A DNA stretch of 62,405 nt from a bacterium (GTDB taxonomy: Bacteria > Planctomycetota > Planctomycetia > Kolteriales > Kolteriaceae): positions 1-62,405 of the forward strand of contig JAIEPU010000203.1 of assembly GCA_019748235.1 (NCBI GenBank). Reading direction: 5' to 3'. The position numbers and the translations under genes were made by a program. Position 1 is the stretch's first letter. The number at the start of each line of letters is the position of its first letter. The notes under the pieces were generated by a model. The model was not told the DNA's origin and did no database searches. It saw only the letters and a list, made by a program, of their open reading frames with translations. Positions 1 to 8,356 of this stretch are shown piece by piece.

Positions 1-1
1 T

Positions 2-74
2 GCGGGTGTAGCTCAGTGGCTAGAGCGTCGGCTTCCCATGCCGAATGTCGAGGGTTCGAATCCCTTCACCCGCT
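2..74 (+). tRNA. tRNA-Gly (anticodon CCC)
   Basis: A full cloverleaf can be folded. The acceptor arm GCGGGTG (2-8) pairs with CACCCGC (67-73), with T74 as discriminator. The anticodon loop TTCCCAT is closed by CGGC/GCCG and reads CCC, decoding the glycine codon GGG. The T arm carries GGGTTCGAATCCC. CCA is not encoded. The tRNA ends about 120 bp before recJ, so the long open frame that starts inside the tRNA (position 45) cannot be the real start of that gene. Confidence 0.95.
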
Positions 75-194
75 TTCAATTTTCAATTGAGCCCCATCCT
101 TCGCCGCTCGCATAATAAACAAGTCGATCATGATCGCAGCGCTGCTCGCCCATCGTTCTTCGAGCGCGCGAACGATTCGATTTTTAAATCTCAG

Positions 195-2012
195 ATGGAT
201 GGACGCTTCATGGATGTTGCCGACGATCATGCCGCGCCGGTCGTCGATACGGCTCCTCCACCCCGCAAGCGATGGTCCGTCCGCTCGTTCGATCGCGATC
301 GTGCGAACTTCCTGGCCAAGCAGCTTGACGTCCATCCGGTCGTCGGAACACTTCTCATCAATCGTGGCGTCATGACGGCCGACGAAGGTGTCCGCTTCCT
401 GGACCGCAAGTTGAAATGCCTTCATGATCCGGCCGAGCACCCTGGCATCGTGGAAGCGGCTGACCGAATCTATGCCGCCATCCAAGCGAAACGCTCGATC
501 GCGATTTACGGCGACTACGACGTGGACGGCATGTGCGCGTCATCGATCCTCATCGAGTGCCTTCGTCTCGCGGGAGTTGAGCCTCGCTCCTATATCCCCG
601 ATCGATTCGAAGAAGGTTACGGCGTCAATTCGGCTGCCCTCGATCGACTGAAGGCCGATGGTGTTGATCTGGTCGTCACCGTTGACTGCGGCATTGCCAG
701 CGTGGCCGAGGCAGATCACGCGCGGGCGATCGGCCTCGAATACATCGTGACTGATCACCACGATATGGGAGAAACGATCCCGCGTGCCGACGTTGTTTGT
801 CACCCTCGCCTGCCCGGCTCGAAGTATCCGTTCCCCCATTTGTGCGGTACCGGAGTGGCCTTCAAGCTGGCGTGGGAGCTTTCGCGGCGAGTCAGCGGCA
901 CCTCCACCGCGACGCCTGCCTTTCGCAAGTTCCTGCTCGACGCCACCACCCTCGCGGCGATCGGCACCATTTGTGACGTCGTACCGATCGAGGGAGAGAA
1001 CCGGGCAATCGTCCATCATGGATTGATGGGGCTTAAGCAGTCCCCGCCGCTTGGATTGGCGTATCTCATCAGAGAAGCCAAGCTCGATTCGAAGAAGCGG
1101 TTCGAGGCGGATGACGTCGGCTTCGGACTCGGCCCACGACTCAATGCGTGCGGTCGGCTTGGGCAAGCAACGATGGGAGTCGAACTTCTTACCACACGCG
1201 ACGGCGCGCGGGCTCAAGATCTCGCGAAGTTTCTCGATGAACGGAACAAGGAACGGCAAACGATCGAACGCCGCACGTTCCTTGAGGCCAGAGAACTCGC
1301 CGAGCAGGTTTACAACATCTCGAGCGGGGACCTGCCGAACTCAATCGTCTTAGCAAGCGAGTCTTGGCATCCTGGCGTGATCGGCATCGTCGCCAGCCGA
1401 ATGGTGGAACGCTATCACCGCCCCTGCATTTTGATCGCGATTGATAGTGACGGCGGGACGGGTTCAGGCCGATCGATCCGGGGCGTTCATCTCGGCCAAG
1501 CTCTTTCCGAATGCTCGCACCATCTCGTCAAAGCGGGAGGGCATGAGATGGCGGTTGGCCTTCGAATTCATCGCCATCAAATCGATTCTTTCCGAGAAGC
1601 GTTCGATGCTCATGTCCGATCTTCGATCACCGCCGAACATCTCATCGCCGACATCAAGATCGACATGGAAGTTCCGCTGCACGTGCTGACACCCAAACTT
1701 GTCCGATCCTTGGAAGTGCTCGAACCGTTCGGCGTCGGAAATCCGAAGCCTCTTTTCCTGGCGACTAATCTCACGCTGGAAGGTGAACCCCGGCTCATGG
1801 GGGGTGGAAATCGGCACCTTGCTTTTAACGTCCGCCAAGGGGATAAAACCATGCGGGCGGTTGCATTTGGGCAGGGGGAGCGAGTCCAGCATATTGCCGA
1901 CAGCCAGGGGCAATGCTCGATTGTTTTTGAGCCGATGATCAACGACTTCCGGGGCTATGAACAAGTAGAACTTCGTGTTCGTGACTTTTGCCCAGGCCCC
2001 GTCTCGGGTTAA
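195..2012 (+). CDS. recJ: Single-stranded-DNA-specific exonuclease RecJ
   Basis: This is the 5'-3' single-strand DNA exonuclease of RecF-pathway recombination and mismatch repair, cytoplasmic and metal-dependent. From the ATG at 195 the protein has 605 residues, a normal length. Visible motifs are IYGDYDVDG (about 104-112), VDCG (about 163-166) and the DHH triad (about 187-189), followed by the DHHA1 part with GTGSGRSIRG and KAGGHEMAVG. The frame stays open back to 45, but that reaches into the tRNA, so a downstream start is needed. ATG 195 and ATG 210 are both possible, and 210 has a GGATGGA stretch upstream. pcm follows closely and may be co-transcribed. The family call is secure. Only the start is uncertain. 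Confidence 0.95.
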   Translation: MDGRFMDVADDHAAPVVDTAPPPRKRWSVRSFDRDRANFLAKQLDVHPVVGTLLINRGVMTADEGVRFLDRKLKCLHDPAEHPGIVEAADRIYAAIQAKRSIAIYGDYDVDGMCASSILIECLRLAGVEPRSYIPDRFEEGYGVNSAALDRLKADGVDLVVTVDCGIASVAEADHARAIGLEYIVTDHHDMGETIPRADVVCHPRLPGSKYPFPHLCGTGVAFKLAWELSRRVSGTSTATPAFRKFLLDATTLAAIGTICDVVPIEGENRAIVHHGLMGLKQSPPLGLAYLIREAKLDSKKRFEADDVGFGLGPRLNACGRLGQATMGVELLTTRDGARAQDLAKFLDERNKERQTIERRTFLEARELAEQVYNISSGDLPNSIVLASESWHPGVIGIVASRMVERYHRPCILIAIDSDGGTGSGRSIRGVHLGQALSECSHHLVKAGGHEMAVGLRIHRHQIDSFREAFDAHVRSSITAEHLIADIKIDMEVPLHVLTPKLVRSLEVLEPFGVGNPKPLFLATNLTLEGEPRLMGGGNRHLAFNVRQGDKTMRAVAFGQGERVQHIADSQGQCSIVFEPMINDFRGYEQVELRVRDFCPGPVSG

Positions 2013-2056
2013 ATAAGAGAGAGATGATCTCTCCCCTCAATGCCCTGAGATCCACC

Positions 2057-2728
2057 ATGACACATGCATCGCCTTATGACGTGCCGCGTCGACAGCTTCT
2101 GAAGGAACTTGTCGATCAAGGGATCAACGACATCGACGTATTGGCGTCGATTCAATGCATCCCTCGGGAATTGTTCATACCGGCTGCCGATCGCGAAGAG
2201 GCTTATGCGAATCACCCCGTGCCAGTCGGCTACGGGCAAACGATCTCGCAGCCCTTCATCATCGCGCGCATGACGACCGCCCTCGCCCTGACAAAAGAGT
2301 CGAAAGTCCTCGAAATCGGCACTGGCTCGGGATACCAAACCGCGATCCTTGCTCGCCTGGCGCGCGAGGTCTATTCGATCGAACGAATCCCGGCCCTCAG
2401 CCAACAGGCACAGCAGGTCCTGAGCGAGCTTCACTATTCGAACGTCCATTTTCGAGTGGGAGACGGAACACTCGGCTGGCCCGAGGCCGCTCCCTTCGAC
2501 AGCATCATCGTGACGGCCGCCGGCCCCAAGATTCCCCCCCGTCTCGCCGATCAACTGGTCGAAGGGGGCCGACTGGTCATGCCGGTTGAATCGACCGACT
2601 CACACCTGCAACGGCTCTATCTCTATTTGAAAAAGGACGGAGAGCTGGAGCCGCAATTCCTGGGAGGTTGCCGATTTGTTCCTCTCGTCGGGGCCGACGG
2701 TTGGCAGGCGGACGAAACGATCAAGTGA
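2057..2728 (+). CDS. pcm: Protein-L-isoaspartate O-methyltransferase
   Basis: This SAM-dependent enzyme methylates L-isoaspartyl residues in aged proteins and starts their repair. The SAM-binding motif VLEIGTGSGYQTAIL is clear. The family block IPRELFIP followed by YGQTISQPFIIARM precedes it, and RLVMPV follows. The start at 2057 gives 223 residues, close to the usual 205-220. ATG 2024, twelve bases after the recJ stop and behind an AGAGAG run, would add 11 residues and cannot be excluded. No other methyltransferase family fits this motif order. Confidence 0.93.
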   Translation: MTHASPYDVPRRQLLKELVDQGINDIDVLASIQCIPRELFIPAADREEAYANHPVPVGYGQTISQPFIIARMTTALALTKESKVLEIGTGSGYQTAILARLAREVYSIERIPALSQQAQQVLSELHYSNVHFRVGDGTLGWPEAAPFDSIIVTAAGPKIPPRLADQLVEGGRLVMPVESTDSHLQRLYLYLKKDGELEPQFLGGCRFVPLVGADGWQADETIK

Positions 2729-2801
2729 TCCCACCATCCCAAACGAACCCCGCTTCCGGATCACTTGTCCTGCCGGAGGGTTCACTTCGCCCACAACTCC
2801 G

Positions 2802-2807
2802 TACAAT
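2802..2807 (+). promoter_or_regulatory. Possible -10 box upstream of leuC
   Basis: TACAAT lies about 135 bp before the leuC start in the gap between pcm and leuC. The best -35 candidates (GGTTCA or TTCACT) are weak. This is pattern matching only. Confidence 0.25.
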
Positions 2808-2942
2808 GTCGGAACACCGCAAACGAAGATGAGGTGACTCCTCGCCACGTGCCGCCGGCTTCTTCTACCAAAAGGATCGGCTGGCAACCGTCGCGACGAG
2901 TGAAACAATTCAACTTCCTCGGATAGGGGGACAGGACGAATC

Positions 2943-4337
2943 ATGGCCGCGCGAACGATGTTTGAGAAGATTTGGGACGCCCACGTGGTCCGCGAGCAGC
3001 CGGGCGAACCCAGCCTCATTTACATCGATCGCCACCTCGTTCACGAAGTCACCTCGCCCCAAGCATTCGAAGGCCTTCGCATCGCTGGGCGAAAGATACG
3101 TCATCCCGAATTCACCTTTGCGACGGCCGATCACAACGTCCCGACCACCGACCGGTCGCTACCGATCGTCGATCCGATCTCGAAGCAACAGATCGACACG
3201 CTCACGCAGAACTGCAAAGACTTCGGCGTCACGTTGTTCGACCTGAAGAGTGAATACCAGGGAATCGTTCACGTCATCGGCCCTGAGCTTGGTATCACCC
3301 AGCCCGGCATGACGATCGTCTGCGGCGACAGTCACACGTCGACGCACGGCGCATTCGGTGCACTCGCTTTCGGTATCGGCACCAGCGAAGTCGAACACGT
3401 GATGGCGACGCAGTGCTTGCAACAGTCGAAGCCGAAAACGATGGAAATCCGCGTCATCGGCAAACTCCCGAAGGGAGTCACCGCAAAGGATCTCGTCCTC
3501 GCGATCATCGGAAAGATCGGCACCTCGGGCGGTACCGGTTACTCCCTGGAATACACCGGCGAGGCGATCCGCAATCTGTCGATCGAAGAGCGAATGACCG
3601 TCTGCAACATGTCGATCGAAGCAGGCGCTCGAGCCGGCATGATCGCTCCCGACCAAACGACCTTCGACTACTTCAAAGGACGGCCGTACGCCCCCAAGGA
3701 TCACGAGGCGGCTGTCGCCAAGTGGAAAGAGCTCGCTTCTGATCCGGGTGCGAAGTATGACCGGGTCGTCGAGATTGATGTGACTCAACTCGAGCCGCAA
3801 GTGACTTGGGGCACAACCCCCGGTATGGTGACCGGCGTCCGTGGCACCGTTCCCGATCCCAAGACGATGTCCGACGACAACGACCGCAAGGCCGCCTCGC
3901 TGGCACTCGAGTACATGGGTCTCACCGCCGGCATGCCGATCGAAGACATCAAAGTCGATTGCGTCTTCATCGGCTCATGCACGAACTCGCGCATCGAAGA
4001 TCTTCGCGAAGCCGCCAAGGTGGTTGAAGGGAAGAAAGTCGCCTCAACCGTTCGCGCGATGGTCGTTCCCGGCTCTTATCTCGTGAAAAAGCAGGCGGAA
4101 AAGGAAGGTCTCGCCGAGATTTTCAAAGCCGCCGGCTTCGAATGGCGTGAGCCTGGCTGCAGCATGTGCCTAGCCATGAACCCCGATATGCTCAGCCCCG
4201 GCGAACGAAGCGCGTCCACTTCGAACCGCAATTTCGAAGGCCGCCAAGGACGCGGTGGCCGAACCCACCTCGTCAGCCCCTCCATGGCCGCCGCCGCCGC
4301 ACTAGCGGGACATTTCGTGGATGTGCGAGGGGTGTAA
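2943..4337 (+). CDS. leuC: 3-isopropylmalate dehydratase large subunit
   Basis: This is an aconitase-family [4Fe-4S] enzyme that isomerises 2- to 3-isopropylmalate in leucine biosynthesis and works as a heterodimer with LeuD. At 464 residues it has the expected length. Visible signatures are [11 protein letters not shown] near the N-terminus, [20 protein letters not shown], and the cluster cysteines in [14 protein letters not shown] and [13 protein letters not shown]. The ATG has AGGACGAATC upstream. No leuD follows. The next gene is convergent and unrelated, so the small subunit must be encoded elsewhere. LeuC is favoured over homoaconitase by overall pattern. Confidence 0.95.
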   Translation: MAARTMFEKIWDAHVVREQPGEPSLIYIDRHLVHEVTSPQAFEGLRIAGRKIRHPEFTFATADHNVPTTDRSLPIVDPISKQQIDTLTQNCKDFGVTLFDLKSEYQGIVHVIGPELGITQPGMTIVCGDSHTSTHGAFGALAFGIGTSEVEHVMATQCLQQSKPKTMEIRVIGKLPKGVTAKDLVLAIIGKIGTSGGTGYSLEYTGEAIRNLSIEERMTVCNMSIEAGARAGMIAPDQTTFDYFKGRPYAPKDHEAAVAKWKELASDPGAKYDRVVEIDVTQLEPQVTWGTTPGMVTGVRGTVPDPKTMSDDNDRKAASLALEYMGLTAGMPIEDIKVDCVFIGSCTNSRIEDLREAAKVVEGKKVASTVRAMVVPGSYLVKKQAEKEGLAEIFKAAGFEWREPGCSMCLAMNPDMLSPGERSASTSNRNFEGRQGRGGRTHLVSPSMAAAAALAGHFVDVRGV

Positions 4338-4429
4338 GGCGTCCGAAGCTTTTTCAACCAGCAAACGAGCCTCGGATCAGGCCCATGGCGTTCAAGCCAA
4401 GGAATCTGCTATCGCAATCGGACTTGTAG

Positions 4430-4451
4430 GGCACGGCATTACTGTCGTGCC
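4430..4451 (+). terminator. Hairpin between leuC and the convergent unknown gene
   Basis: GGCACG (4430-4435) pairs with CGTGCC (4446-4451) around a 10-nt loop, followed by TTATTT. It ends next to the stop codon of the convergent gene, so it could serve both strands. The T tract is weak, and the hairpin might instead be a dispersed repeat. Confidence 0.45.
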
Positions 4452-5588
4452 TTATTTACCTTCGCTCTCGAAAATCTGTCTTGCCGCTTGATCGAGACTG
4501 ATATTTCCCATGCTGTAGTCATTCTTCTGCCACCAAGACATCCGTGACAAATCGATCACTCTCACGTCATTGACCGTTTGCGACAATATCTGAACACCTG
4601 ATTTCCCGTGGAGCATCCAGTGCGGATCGACGGCAAATTTGACCGAGTGAATAACTCGTTGCATCTTCCCATCAACGATCTTGAAACATTCATAGCGGCC
4701 ATCATCGGCAACGATGTGCAATGACTCATTGATCCAGAAACCCGTCGACCAAGTATCAATATCCGTTTCTGTAACTCCCAAACTACTCCATTCAAGAGCG
4801 TCCAATTGAGCATTATAAAATGGAATTGATGTCGGCTTTAATTCTTCGAATTCTTTGAAAGAGAGTTTGCGAGCAATCAATTTAACGAAGATAATTCTGT
4901 TTTTAAAGTATATGAATGCGATTGCCTCTTTTGAGGAGATCGCGGCAATCGACACATAAAACGGGTCTGTCGGTTTGCCACTGTGAACGGTCTTTCTCCA
5001 TATCGAATTATAAGGAGCCAATTCCCATCCCCATCGGTTTTTGTCTGATAGGTTTCTGTTCAATGGGAGATTGTCCATTTTCGGTGAGAAATCCAGTGTC
5101 ACTTTGTTTTTTACTTCGCCGAGAGCTTTCTCCAGCGACGCCATGTTTTCCATGTGATCTGGAGCGGCCGTAAATACAGACTCCCATGGGACGGGTGGAG
5201 TTCTGGCTTTCTTGATCATTACTCCGGGGAACTGTTCCGACGGAATACCCCCCTCCTTTATTTGGTCGATCGAAAAGCGGTGTATGTGAGTGACGAATTG
5301 CGTCGGATAGAGCCCACTCGCATGGCTTTCTTTCATCTCTGCTACCCAAATAGTGCCATCCGCGATCGATAGTCGACACATTAATGGAATCACCGGCTGC
5401 AGACGCATTCCGAAATCTACACTGAGATTCTTCGACGCCCCTCCATCGGCTGGAAGAATTCGGACGCATAAACGATTGTGGAAATCAGTAAGACCGACGC
5501 TTGCTAGGGCATAGCTTCCATCGTCGCGGACAAAGTAAATACTCGGCGAGCCTAGTAGCGAAATCATTAATGTTAGTACGATACCCAT
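4452..5588 (-). CDS. Unknown exported or membrane-associated protein
   Basis: No family is recognised in these 378 residues. The first 18 residues (MGIVLTLMISLLGSPSIYF region) are hydrophobic and could be a signal or anchor. The rest is soluble with many aromatic residues and a beta-rich look. AAGG lies upstream of the ATG. The gene is AT-richer than its neighbours and borders the RAYT/REP locus, which suggests recent acquisition or a weakly constrained accessory gene. Function is not assigned. Confidence 0.6.
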   Translation of the reverse strand: MGIVLTLMISLLGSPSIYFVRDDGSYALASVGLTDFHNRLCVRILPADGGASKNLSVDFGMRLQPVIPLMCRLSIADGTIWVAEMKESHASGLYPTQFVTHIHRFSIDQIKEGGIPSEQFPGVMIKKARTPPVPWESVFTAAPDHMENMASLEKALGEVKNKVTLDFSPKMDNLPLNRNLSDKNRWGWELAPYNSIWRKTVHSGKPTDPFYVSIAAISSKEAIAFIYFKNRIIFVKLIARKLSFKEFEELKPTSIPFYNAQLDALEWSSLGVTETDIDTWSTGFWINESLHIVADDGRYECFKIVDGKMQRVIHSVKFAVDPHWMLHGKSGVQILSQTVNDVRVIDLSRMSWWQKNDYSMGNISLDQAARQIFESEGK

Positions 5589-5608
5589 AATCTTTACCTT
5601 GCCTGGAT

Positions 5609-5652
5609 GGCCCGGACAACTTGTTGTCCGGGTAGCGAAGCAACAAGAGGGT
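5609..5652 (-). repeat. REP copy 1, downstream flank of the RAYT gene
   Basis: A two-hairpin repeat. CCCGGACAAC (5611-5620) and GTTGTCCGGG (5623-5632) form a perfect 10-bp stem with a TT loop. A short second stem-loop (GTAGC-GAA-GCAAC, one mismatch, 5632-5644) and AAGAGGG follow. On the minus strand it nearly matches copy 2 on the plus strand, so the two face each other across the transposase gene. It starts 20 bp beyond the start codon of the unknown gene and ends 38 bp from the transposase stop. Confidence 0.85.
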
Positions 5653-5690
5653 GGGCCGACTTCTAATCGCTTTGCAAACTATCAATTGAC

Positions 5691-6233
5691 TCAGACTTCT
5701 TCGTTTTCCTTTGCAACGTAGTGAACATTCTCCAATCCGATCGGGATGATTGATCGCTCCGCGAGCAAGTAGAACCGAGCGGAACTATCCGGCCATTCCT
5801 CTGCCTTTGTCACAAGGCCCGCCCGGACGGGATTGCTGTGCACATAGTCGATTTTCTCTTGCAGCATTTTCTCATTGCCAATGGGAAAATCGTAAAAGCG
5901 AGGTTGCCAGATTGGATCGTCCACTCCGAGAAAAGAAGCATAAGCCGGGATATCCTGAAGCTGCTTCTTCAGCCTGTAGCTGCTTGTTCGTTTCCACTGC
6001 TTCATCAATTCACTGATTCGACTGACAGCAGGGAACCAAAGAATCGAATGAACATGGTTCGGCATGACAACGAAACCCAAGCACCTACCGTCGAGTCTCC
6101 TCAATTGCTCGGACAATGTTTCCGTGATGATCCTCCGGGGTGCCGGGTGATCCAGAAGATTTCGCCGACGATAGCAGGAGAACGTCACGAAGTGAGCGTA
6201 TAGAGTGTCATTGTGGATTGTTCGGTGGGACAT
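5691..6233 (-). CDS. REP-associated tyrosine transposase (RAYT, IS200/Y1 family)
   Basis: A 180-residue single-domain Y1 transposase of the HUH class, which cuts and joins single-stranded DNA through a tyrosine. The HUH metal motif is PNHVHSIL (His60, His62). The catalytic tyrosine is expected at Tyr130 in IDYVHSNPVRAGLV. FVTFSCYRRRNLL near the N-terminus and IWQPRFYDF in the middle are characteristic of the RAYT branch. There is no second ORF and no IS-type ends. Instead, REP copies lie 38 bp beyond the stop and about 35 bp before the start, in opposite orientation. RAYTs are thought to recognise and spread their cognate REPs. All motif residues look intact, so the enzyme is probably active. 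Confidence 0.93.
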   Translation of the reverse strand: MSHRTIHNDTLYAHFVTFSCYRRRNLLDHPAPRRIITETLSEQLRRLDGRCLGFVVMPNHVHSILWFPAVSRISELMKQWKRTSSYRLKKQLQDIPAYASFLGVDDPIWQPRFYDFPIGNEKMLQEKIDYVHSNPVRAGLVTKAEEWPDSSARFYLLAERSIIPIGLENVHYVAKENEEV

Positions 6234-6268
6234 GAGTCGACGTTACTATTGGGTTTTTCGGCCGTCAA

Positions 6269-6314
6269 CCCTCTTGTTGCTTCGCAACCCCGACAACGAG
6301 TTGTCGGGGGCATC
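6269..6314 (+). repeat. REP copy 2, upstream flank of the RAYT gene
   Basis: CCCTCTT is followed by hairpin GTTGC-TTC-GCAAC (6276-6288) and hairpin CCCCGACAAC-GA-GTTGTCGGGG (6288-6309). Compared with copy 1, one base pair in the long stem is swapped from G-C to C-G and both arms change together. Read in the other frames, this repeat yields spurious peptides resembling LLLLRNPDNELSG. Confidence 0.87.
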
Positions 6315-6441
6315 CAATCTTGGGGGTAGTACGGCAATATTCTCCGCTCTGGCAGGCTCATCCTGGGGGCCATCTTGTAAAACAGACGGGGAGATTCCCG
6401 CTATCTCGGCCCATCTACACTCAAGCACCAAGAGGCTCCAC

Positions 6442-6765
6442 ATGCCGAATCCGGTGACCTTTCTTCGAATCGTGGGACTGGCGGAGGGTGTTTCATTCCT
6501 CGTGTTGCTGGGCATCGCGATGCCGCTCAAGTATCTGGCGGGACGGCCGGAAGTGGTGAAAGTGGTCGGCTCATTACACGGCGGGCTCTTTCTTCTCTAC
6601 ATCCTCGCCGTGGTCTGGGCGGCTCGTGACCGCAAGTGGTCGTGGGGATACATCACCGCTGACCTCATTGCCTCTGTCGTTCCCTTCGGCCCCTTCGTCA
6701 TGGACCGTCATTGGCGAAAGGAGCAGCAAGCATCACTGGCGGAGAATGTGCGATCAAGTCGGTGA
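6442..6765 (+). CDS. DUF3817 family small membrane protein
   Basis: 107 residues with three hydrophobic stretches: about 4-28 (LRIVGLAEGVSFLVLLGIAM), about 40-62 (VVGSLHGGLFLLYILAVVWA), and about 72-90. The order FLRIVGLAEGVSFLVLL, then GSLHGGLFLLY, then GPFVMDR is typical of DUF3817, an inner-membrane family of unknown function. The ATG at 6442 has AGAGG seven bases upstream. The frame extends back to 6205, but that extension only translates REP sequence. Confidence 0.85.
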   Translation: MPNPVTFLRIVGLAEGVSFLVLLGIAMPLKYLAGRPEVVKVVGSLHGGLFLLYILAVVWAARDRKWSWGYITADLIASVVPFGPFVMDRHWRKEQQASLAENVRSSR

Positions 6766-6942
6766 GCATTTCAACTCGTACAGTCGTTGAATCACTGCTA
6801 GGAGACGCCGTGCCGATTTCCCCATTCTCGCGGGTCGCTTCTAACAAATCCGTTAATCGCGGCATATTCTTTGCAAACTGATTCGCCCGCTCCGTCCGCA
6901 TCAACCCACCAACTTCACGCCGCTTCGCAAGGGTTCTCTCAC

Positions 6943-8235
6943 ATGCCAAAGAAGTTGCGCCTTTTTGCGGTCTTATGGATCGCGGCCTTGTCGATCTCTT
7001 ATTCTGGCTCCTACGGAGACGCCGTGGTCTCTGCCGATCCAAATATTCAAGTCACCGTAGTCTCAACGCCTGGACTCACATCCCCCACGGGCTTCCAATT
7101 CGTGGATGACGACACTTTTTTCGCCATCGAGAAGAACAGCGGCAACGTTCGGTATTACAACAATGGTTCATCTTCCGTCGCGCTGACCCTGCCCGTCGAT
7201 TCGTCGAGTGAACGAGGACTACTCGGCATCGCACTCGACCCGAACTTCTCCACCAACAACTCGGTCTATCTCTATTACAGTCAGGCAGCAGCAGGCGGGG
7301 GTTGGGCGGAGAATCGCGTTTCTCGATTCACGTTCAACGGGACAAGCCTTGCTTCTGAAACACCGCTCCTCTCTTTCCCCTTTGACCCATCGCAAGCGAA
7401 TGGGCCGAACCACAACGGAGGTCCGCTCCGATTCGGTCCCGATGGAATGCTCTACGGCGTGATCGGCGACTTGAATCGGTTCGGTCAGGAACAGAACAAC
7501 ACTTCCGCGGCAACAAGCGCGAATGCGGGGGGCATTTTTCGCATCAACACCGATGGTTCGATTCCGTCGGACAATCCGTTCGTCGGGGGGCCTTCCGGCT
7601 TCGAACAGTGGTTCGCGTACGGCGTGCGCAACAGCTTCGGCTTGGCGTTCGACCCTGTGACAGGGAACTTCTGGGATACGGAGAACGGTCCCGACGTGTT
7701 CGATGAGATCAATCTCGTGACGGCGGGCTTTAACAGCGGTTGGAAGTCATTGATGGGACCTTCATCGCTCAATCCCGGCGGACTGAACAATCTGGTGCAG
7801 GTGCCAGGCTCGAGCTATAGCGACCCCGAGTTTTCGGTGCAAAATCCGATCGGCATCACGTCGCTGGAATTCTTGGCCGGTTCTATTCTCGGATCGGCAT
7901 ATGACGATGCCGTCCTCTTCGGCGACGTGAATACAGGCAACATCTATCTTCTTCGCTTGAATGATGCGCGGACCGGATTCGTGCTCGATGGCTCGTTGAC
8001 GGACCTCGTCGCCAATTCACAATCGGAATTGAATAATCTCCTCTTCGGCACCGGATTCGGCATCGTCACTGATATCCAAGTCGGCCCCGACGGCGCAATC
8101 TACATCGCGTCATTAACGAACAACGCGATCTATCGAGTCGTGCCCGAAGTCGATTCGTTGTTGATGTCAAGCATGGCTGCCTCGGTCATCGGGCTGTTTT
8201 GTGTTTGGAAGCGAAGTCGGTTGGCCATGCGGTAG
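6943..8235 (+). CDS. Exported PQQ-type sugar dehydrogenase-like beta-propeller with PEP-CTERM tail
   Basis: 430 residues with an N-terminal signal peptide, then a glucose/sorbosone dehydrogenase-type six-bladed propeller (SERGLLGIALDPNF, HNGGPLRFGPDGMLYGVIGD, YGVRNSFGLAFDP, GPDGAIYIAS). It ends in VPEVDSLLMSSMAASVIGLFC plus KRSR, which is a PEP-CTERM tripartite tail. The family oxidises aldoses with PQQ, though many members have no proven activity. The tail predicts exosortase-dependent surface sorting. No exosortase lies in the window. The start at 6943 is chosen because it opens directly into the signal peptide and has AAGGG upstream. Confidence 0.85.
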   Translation: MPKKLRLFAVLWIAALSISYSGSYGDAVVSADPNIQVTVVSTPGLTSPTGFQFVDDDTFFAIEKNSGNVRYYNNGSSSVALTLPVDSSSERGLLGIALDPNFSTNNSVYLYYSQAAAGGGWAENRVSRFTFNGTSLASETPLLSFPFDPSQANGPNHNGGPLRFGPDGMLYGVIGDLNRFGQEQNNTSAATSANAGGIFRINTDGSIPSDNPFVGGPSGFEQWFAYGVRNSFGLAFDPVTGNFWDTENGPDVFDEINLVTAGFNSGWKSLMGPSSLNPGGLNNLVQVPGSSYSDPEFSVQNPIGITSLEFLAGSILGSAYDDAVLFGDVNTGNIYLLRLNDARTGFVLDGSLTDLVANSQSELNNLLFGTGFGIVTDIQVGPDGAIYIASLTNNAIYRVVPEVDSLLMSSMAASVIGLFCVWKRSRLAMR

Positions 8236-8280
8236 CCCCGTCGATGGCGATCGAATGCCAAAGAGACCGTGAAACAATCA

Positions 8281-8308
8281 CACCTCGCCCGTTTGATCGA
8301 GCGAGGTG
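8281..8308. terminator. Hairpin between the dehydrogenase gene and tssH
   Basis: CACCTCGC (8281-8288) and GCGAGGTG (8301-8308) form a perfect 8-bp stem with a 12-nt loop between two convergent genes. T tracts on both sides are poor, so it may be a bidirectional terminator or another structural element. Confidence 0.45.
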
Positions 8309-8356
8309 CGTGAGTTTCATATTCAACTGCCAAACCAGTCGCCCCATTCGCGGGGC

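Noticed and set aside
45..194. Upstream extension of recJ beginning inside the tRNA
   Set aside because: The tRNA occupies 2-74, and the extra 50 residues have no family counterpart.
5485..5685. Minus-strand frame with LLLLRYPDNKLSG
   Set aside because: It is a translation of REP copy 1. The same peptide type appears wherever the REP is read in this frame (also upstream of the DUF3817 gene).
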